The position numbers were made by a program, and so were the translations under genes. Shown here in pieces: positions 1 to 7,182 of a DNA stretch of 55,029 nucleotides. The notes beneath the pieces were generated by a model. The model had not been told where the DNA came from and did not search any database. It was given only the letters and a program-made list of their open reading frames with translations. Source of the stretch: Deltaproteobacteria bacterium (GTDB lineage: Bacteria; Desulfobacterota; Desulfuromonadia; Desulfuromonadales; Geopsychrobacteraceae); assembly GCA_024280485.1 (NCBI GenBank), contig JAJRQB010000029.1:1-55029 (forward strand), written 5' to 3'. How positions within the stretch are numbered: the stretch's first letter is position 1; the number at the start of each line of letters is the position of its first letter.

Positions 1-84
1 CCCCCGCTGATCGTAAAACAGGAGGCCGAACTCTTCCTGCCGCACGCGGCAGGCGGGATGCAGCTTGATGCCTGCCGCAGCCAT
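1..84 (-). CDS. mftB: Mycofactocin RRE protein MftB, 5' end only (runs off the left edge)
   Basis: Twenty-eight codons are visible, starting at ATG 84-82, one base after the mftA stop. The visible protein contains HPACRVRQEEFGLLFYDQRG. This matches the start of MftB, whose N-terminus typically reads V-R-x-E-x-F-G-x-L-x-Y before a PqqD-like (RRE) fold. In the known pathway MftB binds the MftA leader and presents the C-terminal Val-Tyr to the radical SAM enzyme MftC. The identification rests on this short stretch and on the position directly behind mftA. The rest of the pathway (mftC onward) would lie to the left of the window and cannot be seen. Confidence 0.8.
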   Translation of the reverse strand, partial: MAAAGIKLHPACRVRQEEFGLLFYDQRG

Positions 85-85
85 C

Positions 86-205
86 TCAGTACACCCCGCA
101 GATGCCGTCGATAGCGAGCTCTTCGACCTGAATTTCTTCCAAAACCAGTGGCTCTTCGTTACTGACTTCGACTTCTTCGAGATCGTTTTCAAACTTCTTT
201 TCCAT
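86..205 (-). CDS. mftA: Mycofactocin precursor peptide MftA (39 aa)
   Basis: A 39-residue acidic peptide that ends IDGICGVY, the hallmark of MftA, whose C-terminal Val-Tyr is decarboxylated and cross-linked by MftC to give the redox cofactor premycofactocin. The start at 205 is chosen because GGAG sits 7 bases upstream; an in-frame ATG at 211 is too close to it. The leader (residues 1-30) is Glu-rich, as usual for recognition by MftB. It is the first gene of an operon reading off the left edge, with mftB following after one base. A sigma-54 promoter (270-285) and activator-type palindromes (335-448) lie upstream, so control is likely sigma-54 dependent. The peptide is too short for ordinary ORF calling. 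Confidence 0.92.
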   Translation of the reverse strand: MEKKFENDLEEVEVSNEEPLVLEEIQVEELAIDGICGVY

Positions 206-269
206 TGTCATACTCCTTTAGGTAGATGAGATACGCATAAGTAATGATGCGCTGTTGCTCAATCCATAT

Positions 270-285
270 TGCAACGGCAATGCCA
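270..285 (-). promoter_or_regulatory. Sigma-54 promoter of the mft operon
   Basis: On the minus strand this reads TGGCAT-TGCCG-TTGCA, with GG and GC separated by exactly 10 bases. It is a near-perfect fit to the -24/-12 consensus TGGCAC-N5-TTGCW. Transcription would start near 258, leaving about 50 nt of leader before mftA. The enhancer-like palindromes at 335-448 lie 50-180 bp upstream, the usual arrangement for an NtrC-type activator. Confidence 0.85.
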
Positions 286-334
286 AATTATAATATTGAT
301 TTTCTTCGCAATATCAGCTAGTTAGCTGTGCATA

Positions 335-375
335 CAATATCTCTACATTTATTGATTATGTAGAGATATTGGACA
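335..375. promoter_or_regulatory. Activator-site palindromes upstream of mftA
   Basis: Two perfect 14-nt inverted arms, CAATATCTCTACAT (335-348) and ATGTAGAGATATTG (358-371), flank a 9-nt spacer. Read differently, 359-375 is TGTAGA-GATAT-TGGACA, matching 36944-36960 (TGTAGA-GATTT-TGGACA) at 16 of 17 positions. It belongs to a palindrome family (TGTRGA-N5-TCYMCA) repeated at several loci in this window. It is likely the binding site of an NtrC-family activator of the mft sigma-54 promoter. Confidence 0.7.
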
Positions 376-413
376 CAAAACACCTCGAGGTCGCCAGTTC
401 GCGACCAAAAGGC

Positions 414-448
414 TGTGGCTTTTCTCCACAGTGGCCATTTAATCCACA
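414..448. promoter_or_regulatory. Tandem activator sites upstream of mftA
   Basis: TGTGGC-TTTTC-TCCACA (414-430) is followed 18 bp further by a second, weaker site ending in TCCACA (443-448). The 18-19 bp centre-to-centre tandem arrangement is the same as at 36997-37032, 42653-42687 and 29037-29071. The sites also lie upstream of the divergent NUDIX gene. Confidence 0.55.
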
Positions 449-534
449 GACAAAAATAGAACTATGGTTTCATTGATTCGAGGTTTTCCAGTAGAGTGGA
501 ATTAAAGCTGATTTTTTTCTTGGAAGGATTATTC

Positions 535-1032
535 ATGCTGACAATAAACAGCCACTGCTCTTATTGCGGAAACAGATATCCCGGCACAGCAGCTTGGCCA
601 AGACATTGCCAGGCCTGCCACAACACCAGCTACCTGAATCCGTTGCCGGTGGTGGTTGTCTTGTTGCCGCTAGGAGATGGCCTAATCGTCATTCGCAGAA
701 ATATTGAACCGCAAAAAGGGACCCTGACCCTCCCCGGAGGGTACCTCGATCTCGGCGAGACCTGGCAACAGGGCGCCCGCCGGGAATTACACGAGGAGAC
801 CGGCATCGATATCGCCGCCAGCGAAATCAGTCTATACGACATCCAAAACGGCCTCGACCACACCCTGGTCATCTTCGGCCTGGCCAAGCCACAGCCGCTT
901 AAGCTGTTCAAACCCTTCACTTCAGCCGAAACCCAGGAGGTCGCGCTGATCGAAGAACCGATCAAACTCGGTTTTACGATGCATACCGAGGTGATGCGGC
1001 GCTATTTTGCCGCATCACCGGTAAGCACGTAG
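535..1032 (+). CDS. NUDIX hydrolase with N-terminal zinc ribbon
   Basis: 165 aa. Residues 5-30 hold two Cys pairs (CSYC and CQAC) forming a NudC-like zinc ribbon, followed by a NUDIX domain with a full NUDIX box: G-x5-E-x7-R-E-x2-E-E-x-G, around GGYLDLGETW and RRELHEETGI. NUDIX enzymes cleave nucleoside diphosphates linked to another group; the substrate here is unknown. The start at 535 is preferred over an upstream ATG because GGAAGGA lies 7 nt before it. It is transcribed divergently from mftA across a 330-bp control region carrying sigma-54-type activator sites, and convergently with the AOR gene. Co-control with mycofactocin is possible but unproven. Confidence 0.85.
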   Translation: MLTINSHCSYCGNRYPGTAAWPRHCQACHNTSYLNPLPVVVVLLPLGDGLIVIRRNIEPQKGTLTLPGGYLDLGETWQQGARRELHEETGIDIAASEISLYDIQNGLDHTLVIFGLAKPQPLKLFKPFTSAETQEVALIEEPIKLGFTMHTEVMRRYFAASPVST

Positions 1033-1110
1033 TGAGCCTGAAGAGGGGAAGATAGATCATATTCCTCTATCTGAGGAAGCAGGGTTGAACCAATTTCGAA
1101 GTGATTCTGC

Positions 1111-2838
1111 TTAAAAATTCCAGAACTCGTCGATCTCTTCCCCGCTAAAATCCCAAACGGCATTGTGAGGAGGAATCGGCTCACTGAAAAACTCCGGCAG
1201 GCGATCGTCCTTGTTGGTAAAGCCTGCCGCCAGATTAAATTCGCGCTCAAGAAGAAGAACTTTTTTCCCTAGCGCAGCGACATCTTCACCGGCCAACGAT
1301 TCTCCGTAGCGGGCGCTGAGCATTGTGACCAGGGCGGGAAAGGCCTCGGGATCATCGGAGAGCGCCAACGCAACAAAGAGGCACAGACCGGTACTGTCGA
1401 CTGCGGCAGTCACTATCTGCAATTCCCGCGATAGCTCTATCTGTCCCTCCTTGCTCAGCGGATTTACCAGCCCGCCGATCCCCATGATATTCGAAGCCAC
1501 AGCGTATCCTGCGGTATGATCAGCCCCCATGGGAGTTGTACAGTAGGTGATGCCGATCCCCTTGATCGCCCGCGGATCATAGGCCGGAATCGCCTGCCCC
1601 TTGACCACCGGCACCCGGGTCACGCCATAAGCCTTGCCGACTGAAGCCGCACCATTGCCGAGAATGCGTCCCAAAGGAGTGCCGGAACCGATCTCCCTGA
1701 TCAGACTGACGGCGGCATCGCCGTCACCAAAAGGTAATGCACCTCCCTCCATCGCCACTCCGACAGCAACCACTGTTTCGATGGAATCGACGCCGATATC
1801 ATCCATAAGCTGATCAGCCAGTGCGATACAATCCAGATCCTCCACGCCGCTATGGGCGCCGAGCCCCCAGATGGTTTCGTATTCAAATCCTGAAGTCAGA
1901 TAGTTGCCATCCTTGTCGTTATAGACCTGGGAGCACTGGATGATACAGCCGGGATGACAGCCATGACGGGGTTTTCCCCCTCTCTCCAGAATACGCTCGC
2001 GCATGGTCTCGCCGGAGAAGTTATCGTGCCCCGCGCATTGCCCGTAACGGAAGTTTCTGGTCGGCAACCCACCCGCCTCATTAATGACATTGACCAGAAC
2101 GTTCGTTCCGAAATTCGGCAGACCTTCCCCGCTCACCGGATGCCCCAGCAATGCTTTGGAAAAAGCCCGGGAGGCACTTTTGAACTGCTCCGGATCAGCG
2201 ATTTCCACCCCGGGGCCATCAGTGGCGTCCAGGGTGATGCATTTAATCCTCTTTGCGCCCATAACGGCACCGAGACCGCCGCGGCCGAAACTGCGAATTT
2301 TCCCTTCCGGATCGCAAACAGAAATATTGGCCGCAGACATTTTCATTTCACCGGCGCTGCCGATACTGAGCACCCCAACCCGTTTGCCCATTCTCAGCCT
2401 GAGGGTCTCAATCACCGCGAAATTGCCCTGGCCAACCAGTTCGGTATCTTCACTGATCTCAACATTATCCTTGGTGATGTGCAAACGGTAGAAGCCGTCA
2501 CCAGTCGGTTGTCCCTCAATGATAAGCGCCCTGATCCCCATCCGTGCGTATAGCTGACCGGCTGTCCCGCCGACGTTGCTCTCCTTGATACCACCGGTCA
2601 GTGGGCTTTTGGCCCCGGCCGACATACGCCCCGAATTGGCAGCAGGTGTGCCAGTCAATAATCCCGGGGCAAAAACCAGTTTATTGTGCTCGCCAAGCGG
2701 ATGACAGGTCGGCGGCACTTCCTCGGCGACGATGGTCGAGGTCAGCCCCCGTCCTCCGAGTCCCGCCCATTTGGCGGGAAACTCTTCTATGCTCACCGAC
2801 AGATTTGACATATTGACGCGAAATACTTCTCCGGGCAT
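1111..2838 (-). CDS. Aldehyde:ferredoxin oxidoreductase (tungsten AOR family)
   Basis: 575 aa, the usual length for AOR. The [4Fe-4S] ligands appear as C294-x3-C298-x3-C302 (HGCHPGCIIQC) with the distant fourth ligand at C486 (STGLC). The N-terminal RVNMS...GGRGL segment and AGAKSPLTGG fit the bis-pterin binding domain. AORs oxidise aldehydes to carboxylates in the cytoplasm with ferredoxin as acceptor, or run in reverse. The gene is the last in the amine dehydrogenase run, 75 nt behind the protease gene, so a role in disposing of aldehydes made by amine oxidation is an attractive inference. The start is supported by AAAGGAT upstream. A MoaD-like protein (18528-18752), MoaA and MOSC elsewhere in the window could serve its cofactor. 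Confidence 0.93.
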   Translation of the reverse strand: MPGEVFRVNMSNLSVSIEEFPAKWAGLGGRGLTSTIVAEEVPPTCHPLGEHNKLVFAPGLLTGTPAANSGRMSAGAKSPLTGGIKESNVGGTAGQLYARMGIRALIIEGQPTGDGFYRLHITKDNVEISEDTELVGQGNFAVIETLRLRMGKRVGVLSIGSAGEMKMSAANISVCDPEGKIRSFGRGGLGAVMGAKRIKCITLDATDGPGVEIADPEQFKSASRAFSKALLGHPVSGEGLPNFGTNVLVNVINEAGGLPTRNFRYGQCAGHDNFSGETMRERILERGGKPRHGCHPGCIIQCSQVYNDKDGNYLTSGFEYETIWGLGAHSGVEDLDCIALADQLMDDIGVDSIETVVAVGVAMEGGALPFGDGDAAVSLIREIGSGTPLGRILGNGAASVGKAYGVTRVPVVKGQAIPAYDPRAIKGIGITYCTTPMGADHTAGYAVASNIMGIGGLVNPLSKEGQIELSRELQIVTAAVDSTGLCLFVALALSDDPEAFPALVTMLSARYGESLAGEDVAALGKKVLLLEREFNLAAGFTNKDDRLPEFFSEPIPPHNAVWDFSGEEIDEFWNF

Positions 2839-2913
2839 CGATTCGATCCTTTCTCTATAGTTGGAGGATGTAAACGTACGATAAATTCGAAAAATACAGA
2901 CAATACGCGCAAC

Positions 2914-3597
2914 TCAAAGGCAAAGGGATAAGCTATCCTCTTCGCCCAGGCTGGTATTCAGCGCCAAATCGAGACTGACCCGAGCACAGGCAAAAGAATT
3001 GCCCCACAGGTTCGCCGCAGGTGGCAGGCCTTTTAGATCGCGCGGCCAACCTGAGGTCTGGTGTGAATAAGAACGCTGCGGATCAATCTCAATCTCCCCC
3101 GGATCAAGATGCTCAGCGGAGATCACACCAACCACACCGGCCAAGGCTGCAGGGAGCAGACCCGGCTTCTGTGGATGACCAGCCGCCACCAGCACAGATC
3201 CTGCCTCCAGAGCAGCTCGGCAGGCCTGCTCAAGAACATCGCTTCCTGGACCGGGAGGCATTCCCAAGCTGAGATTAATAATCTGGCACCCTTCAGCAGC
3301 GGCCCTCAGAAGAGCCCGGGCCACCAACGATGGATAGGAATTCAACTCCCCATCAAAGACCCGCAGTACAAAGAGTTCGGCATCGGGCAACCCTTGACGC
3401 AAAATTCCGGCGACCGCCGTACCGTGGCCGACAATGTCCCGAAAATCTTCATCCTCCTGAATTCTCCCTTGAGAGTCCGAAAAAATCCGCATACCACTCA
3501 CCTGCCCGCGAACATGGGAATGCCAGGGGTTCACTCCAGTATCGATAATCCCAATCCGAAGTGTCCTTTCGGCTGCGGAGTTCAACTGCTGATTCAT
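2914..3597 (-). CDS. qhpE: Subtilisin-like serine protease of the QHNDH cluster (QhpE-like)
   Basis: 227 aa without a signal peptide, so cytoplasmic. The catalytic triad is visible: D19 (IIDTG), H58 (GHGTAVAG) and S201 (GNSFACAR). The oxyanion-hole region reads AAGH at residues 138-141, where subtilases normally have Asn. In characterised QHNDH systems QhpE removes the leader of the gamma subunit after cross-linking; the gene position between the exporter and AOR fits this role. The ATG overlaps the stop of the ABC transporter gene by 4 nt, indicating translational coupling. Assignment by family plus context. Confidence 0.86.
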   Translation of the reverse strand: MNQQLNSAAERTLRIGIIDTGVNPWHSHVRGQVSGMRIFSDSQGRIQEDEDFRDIVGHGTAVAGILRQGLPDAELFVLRVFDGELNSYPSLVARALLRAAAEGCQIINLSLGMPPGPGSDVLEQACRAALEAGSVLVAAGHPQKPGLLPAALAGVVGVISAEHLDPGEIEIDPQRSYSHQTSGWPRDLKGLPPAANLWGNSFACARVSLDLALNTSLGEEDSLSLCL

Positions 3598-5342
3598 GCC
3601 GATCTCCGTTCTACTTCAAGAGTATGGATGTTGTGTGCTGGTTGAACAATTGGTTGAATTGCAGCTTTTTTATCTGCTCCAGTTTCACTGAGAGTGGGTA
3701 CCCCCAGAGCCGTAACAAGCCCCTTTTCGTCAACCTCACGAAGATGCCCGTTCTGCAGTAGATAAAGATGATCGAACTCGTCCAATCCCCCGAGCCGATG
3801 CGTTATCATCAAAATGATCTGCTGCTGGAAATGGTTCCAGAGGTTGCGCCGTACCAGAGCCTCGGTTTCGGGATCCAGCGCCGAAAAGGCTTCGTCAAAA
3901 ACCAGAATATCGGGGTGCTTCAGAACCAGCCGGGCAATTCCCAACCTCTGTCGCTGCCCATCAGAGAGCACCAGGCCCCGACCGCCGATGATCGTCTGAT
4001 AGCCCTGCGGGAGTTCTTCAACAAAATCGTGAACCGCAGCAATACGCGCCGCAGCAACGACAGTATCAAAACTGGCCTGAGGATTACCGTAGCGTAGGTT
4101 CTCCTCGACCGATGCATGCAGCAGAAAGGGCTCGCTCCCCGCATAACCGATGCTCCTTCCGCCCAATAAAACTTGTCCCTGTTGTGCCCGCCGCAGGCCG
4201 AAAAGAATCTGCACAAGAGTCGACTTCCCCGCTCCAGACGTACCGAAAAGAGCCACCTGTTCCCCGGCAGAGATCTGAAGAGTTACGCCATGCAACAGCT
4301 CTGGGTTTCCCGGATAAGTAAAGGAGACCTCCTTGATGAGGAGGCCAGCCTCGCAGTGATCATCCATCTTCGTCTGGCCACAGAGTTCGCCATCATCATC
4401 GAGGATCTCTGTGACCCGTTCCAGACTCACACGCACCTCCTGAAGATTCCGCACCAACCCCAACAGTCCTCGCGCAGGTCCGTACAGACGGCCCTGATAA
4501 AGGATGAAGGCGACAAAGGTGCCCAAGCTGATTTCGCCCCGCTCCAATAACCCACCCCCCAAGAGGTAGATCCAGGCCAGATTTGCGGTCAGGGTGATGC
4601 CGGGCAGGCCTGAAGCCGCCGCATCCAGCACCTGAAACTTCAGCAGTTTGCTGACCAGATCGGCATTATGTCGGCCGAAGCGCTGCTGCTCCTCTTGCTG
4701 AGTGGCATGCAAGCGTATAGCGCGCAAGGCCCCCAGCCGTTCCGAAAGAAAGTGCGAGAGCCCGGCCATGACCTCCCGAATGCCCCTGGTCCCAGATTCA
4801 ATCGGGCCCCGAAAGGCTGCGGTAATCACCAGTGCGATGGCAATCCCCAGAAAACTCCAAAGCGCCAGACTACTGGAGAGGTTGAATAGAATCGCCGCCG
4901 CCACGCTCAGAAAGATCAGGTTTTGAATAAAACCGAGAGCTCCATCAACCAACAGAGTCTGAATCTTGGAGATGTCGGTACCAAACCTGCTCAGCAGATC
5001 GCCGTGGCGAAAACGCTCAAGCGCTGTCAGTGGCGCATTAATACAGTGCGCAAAAATTCGCTCCCTGATCTCGACCAGCACCGCCGCCGAGAGTTTGGTA
5101 TGCACCACCCGGGTCAGCGTCCCCAGTAACAGATCAGCTACGGCCAACCCGAGCAGAGCTGCGGCAATGAGCGGCACGCCGGAAAAATCTCTCCGCTCCG
5201 CCACGGCATCGATAAAGCTCTTGCCGATCAGTGGCGTCGCCAGAGATGTTGCCGACCCGGCCAAGCCAAGAAGAAATACTGCCGTAAGCAATCCCTTCTT
5301 ACCCCGCAAGTGGCGTGTGAATTGTTTAACCGCTTTCAGCAT
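3594..5342 (-). CDS. qhpF: ABC transporter, fused membrane and ATPase domains (QhpF-like exporter)
   Basis: 582 aa half-transporter: about six membrane segments in residues 15-300, then an ATPase domain with Walker A GTSGAGKST (367-375), signature LSDGQ (459-463, Asp in place of the usual Gly), Walker B ILVFDE (479-484) and switch His at ITHR (515). In QHNDH clusters this transporter is required to bring the modified gamma subunit to the periplasm. The start overlaps the end of the upstream U32 gene (ATGCTGA), and its stop overlaps the protease start, so the three genes are translated as a block. An ordinary lipid or multidrug exporter is the alternative by sequence alone; context decides. 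Confidence 0.88.
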   Translation of the reverse strand: MLKAVKQFTRHLRGKKGLLTAVFLLGLAGSATSLATPLIGKSFIDAVAERRDFSGVPLIAAALLGLAVADLLLGTLTRVVHTKLSAAVLVEIRERIFAHCINAPLTALERFRHGDLLSRFGTDISKIQTLLVDGALGFIQNLIFLSVAAAILFNLSSSLALWSFLGIAIALVITAAFRGPIESGTRGIREVMAGLSHFLSERLGALRAIRLHATQQEEQQRFGRHNADLVSKLLKFQVLDAAASGLPGITLTANLAWIYLLGGGLLERGEISLGTFVAFILYQGRLYGPARGLLGLVRNLQEVRVSLERVTEILDDDGELCGQTKMDDHCEAGLLIKEVSFTYPGNPELLHGVTLQISAGEQVALFGTSGAGKSTLVQILFGLRRAQQGQVLLGGRSIGYAGSEPFLLHASVEENLRYGNPQASFDTVVAAARIAAVHDFVEELPQGYQTIIGGRGLVLSDGQRQRLGIARLVLKHPDILVFDEAFSALDPETEALVRRNLWNHFQQQIILMITHRLGGLDEFDHLYLLQNGHLREVDEKGLVTALGVPTLSETGADKKAAIQPIVQPAHNIHTLEVERRSA

Positions 5343-6304
5343 TTGACCCCCTCTGGTTCCTGACCGGCCCAGACATCGGGATAGTAGCAGAGGTGCCCTC
5401 CCTGACAGAGCGAGGCGCCACCACGCAGTTCAATCACCGCTACGCGGATCTCCTCAGGACCGGCACCGGCCCGCGCCAATTTTAACGCCATGGCGGCCAG
5501 ACGCACCGAGGCCTCTTTCCTGGGCAGCGAAGCTTCGCGCCCCACCACCTTGAGGCTGCTCATGCCGATTTGCAGCAAGCGCGGCAGAGCACACAAGCCG
5601 CAAGGGCCGACCGGATAGCCGCGATTGGTCTTGCAACCGCAATGGTTGAGGGTCCACTTCCAAAATTCATAGTTCTCCAGGGTCTGCCCCGAGACACCCT
5701 GTGTTTCTTCGCCATCGTTCAGGCAGAAGGCCCCAGCGGCATGGGTGGTCGCACACAGCCCTTCCTCAAAGACACAGCCATCGTTCAACAAGAAGGCTTC
5801 GAACTCCAACCCGGGAACCAGGCTCGCTTCAATTTCTGCCAGAGTCAGATGGCGCGGCAGAATGATCCGGGAGACTCCCAGTTCCTGATAGAAAGCTGCG
5901 GAGCCAGGATTGGTGCAGGTCGCCAGACTAGAAAGATGAATTTTAGCGGCCAGCCCGGCTTCTGCCAGGGTGAGCAACAGGTCGAGGTCGGCGACGATCA
6001 GACCGGAGGCCCCCGCGTCAAGCAGCGCAGTGCTGAACTCGGTGAGCATCTCCAGGGCCTCGGCCGGGTAATAGGGCGCGTTGAGAGCCACAAAAACGGG
6101 GCGGCCCGAAGCACGCGCCAGAATCCGCTTGAAATCGGTATGATCAGCAACGCCAGCCGAACCTGGCGAACGCCGGTTGATCCAACTCTGACTGAAACGC
6201 TCCTGCCAATCTGGTGGGGTTATTCCACAGTAGAACTCCTCCGCCCCAGCCGCCAGCAAAGTCTCCACCTCTGAAGAATCTCTTAAGGGAGCAAGCAGTT
6301 TCAT
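5336..6304 (-). CDS. U32-family protein, UbiU-like; candidate O2-independent hydroxylase for CTQ
   Basis: 322 aa with the U32 fold signature: N-terminal LLAPLRDSSEVETLLAAGAEEFYCG and a conserved middle (LAEIEAS...LNDGC). Cys residues at 177, 184, 194 and 235/238 give the spacing expected for a [4Fe-4S] site; C177-x6-C184 equals the UbiU pair. UbiU with UbiV hydroxylates the ubiquinone ring without O2, and other U32 members (RlhA, TrhP) hydroxylate RNA bases. The gene overlaps its UbiV-like partner by 4 nt and sits inside the amine dehydrogenase operon where aerobic clusters keep the flavin monooxygenase qhpG. I infer that the pair hydroxylates the gamma-subunit Trp anaerobically. Family annotations as peptidase U32 should not be read as proof of proteolysis. 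Confidence 0.82.
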   Translation of the reverse strand: MKLLAPLRDSSEVETLLAAGAEEFYCGITPPDWQERFSQSWINRRSPGSAGVADHTDFKRILARASGRPVFVALNAPYYPAEALEMLTEFSTALLDAGASGLIVADLDLLLTLAEAGLAAKIHLSSLATCTNPGSAAFYQELGVSRIILPRHLTLAEIEASLVPGLEFEAFLLNDGCVFEEGLCATTHAAGAFCLNDGEETQGVSGQTLENYEFWKWTLNHCGCKTNRGYPVGPCGLCALPRLLQIGMSSLKVVGREASLPRKEASVRLAAMALKLARAGAGPEEIRVAVIELRGGASLCQGGHLCYYPDVWAGQEPEGVKC

Positions 6305-7125
6305 GGTAGCGGCCTTTGGTGGATGACGATTCGGTCAGTCCGGGCCAGATGGGCTTCGACCGCGGTTTGGGTAGCCTCATAGAAGATAGTGTTCCCCGCC
6401 CGCCAGAGGGGCAGACTGAGATCTGCCCGTTCCTCCGCGTGCCAGCGTCCACGGCAGGGCGCCGGACAGGGGTTGCTCAGCCACTTGGCAAAATTCTTAT
6501 CATCCTGCTGTGTATCGGCCTTGAGCAGGCAGTTGCGCCCCGAAGCCGCGAACACGTAAGGGAGGTGCAGCACCCGCTGTAGATTGCTCGTCCCATCGCC
6601 AAGATAGCTCCCTTCCAGATCGGCATCGGTCTCCAGCCCGGCAACCGCGTAGCGCAACAACAGGGTTCGGATTGCCCCGCCTCTGGACGTCTGCCGGGGT
6701 TGTGCTTCCAGCGGCTGCACGGCAAGACGCGGATCACGCAACGCACGGTTGATCAACCGGCCGGCCTGAAGTTTGGTCGCAGGGTGTTCGTTGTGCAGCA
6801 TCCGCAGCACCCCCAAGTCGTTGAAAACCAGGGTCGGAGCCCAGCCCCGGTTTTCGAGGTCGGTGACCAGCTTCAGCACCCGGCTAAGGCCGTCCGCCCT
6901 GACCACCGGAGTCAACAGCAACGCTTCCAGGTCGGCTTCTTTGGCCAGCGCGCAGAAATTTTCCGCTTCGGCGACTGTCGGGAGCAGATCCTGACAGAAC
7001 TCGGAGCCGAAATAGACCGCCCTAAGAGGTCCTGCTGGCAGCAGCTTCTGCCAGCTCTCTGAACACCACTGGCGTGGGTCTTCGGGAAGTGGTCCGGGGT
7101 TCGCTAGACGTACCGCGTATTCCAT
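6301..7125 (-). CDS. U32-family protein, UbiV-like; partner of the UbiU-like protein
   Basis: 274 aa. It has the four-Cys pattern of UbiV: one near the N-terminus in YFGSEFC (C44), then C199 (SGRNC), C220 and C224 (NPCPAPC), likely binding a [4Fe-4S] cluster. UbiV works as a heterodimer with UbiU. Here the stop overlaps the UbiU-like start by 4 nt, so a complex made at 1:1 ratio is likely. The segment LPYVFAASGRNCLLKAD resembles the conserved U32 region. The N-terminal MEYAVRLANPGPLPED and residues 62-145 are less conserved. A hairpin (7145-7176) separates it from qhpB. Role as in the neighbour: inferred O2-independent hydroxylation in CTQ formation. Confidence 0.8.
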   Translation of the reverse strand: MEYAVRLANPGPLPEDPRQWCSESWQKLLPAGPLRAVYFGSEFCQDLLPTVAEAENFCALAKEADLEALLLTPVVRADGLSRVLKLVTDLENRGWAPTLVFNDLGVLRMLHNEHPATKLQAGRLINRALRDPRLAVQPLEAQPRQTSRGGAIRTLLLRYAVAGLETDADLEGSYLGDGTSNLQRVLHLPYVFAASGRNCLLKADTQQDDKNFAKWLSNPCPAPCRGRWHAEERADLSLPLWRAGNTIFYEATQTAVEAHLARTDRIVIHQRPLP

Positions 7126-7144
7126 ATCTGCCTTTCAAACAGTA

Positions 7145-7176
7145 GAGCGCGGAGCCCGAATTCAGGCTCCGCACTC
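7145..7176 (-). promoter_or_regulatory. Strong hairpin between structural and maturation genes
   Basis: Twelve paired bases (one G-T wobble): GAGCGCGGAGCC at 7145-7156 pairs with 7165-7176, with an 8-nt loop. No U-run follows on the minus strand, so this is not a standard terminator. It lies between qhpB and the U32/exporter/protease genes and could stabilise the upstream mRNA segment or reduce read-through, setting different levels for enzyme subunits and maturation proteins. Confidence 0.6.
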
Positions 7177-7182
7177 TTGGTT

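Noticed and set aside
1954-2553. Long plus-strand frame (about 200 codons) opposite the AOR gene
   Set aside because: Antisense shadow of a well-supported AOR gene; no domain and no ribosome site.
5570-6274. 234-codon plus-strand frame opposite the UbiU-like gene
   Set aside because: Shadow frame; the minus-strand protein has clear family motifs and coupled neighbours.
5336-7125. Reading the U32 genes as collagenase-type peptidases that trim QhpC
   Set aside because: The Cys patterns match the Fe-S hydroxylase branch (UbiU/UbiV), and the cluster already has a dedicated subtilisin-like protease.
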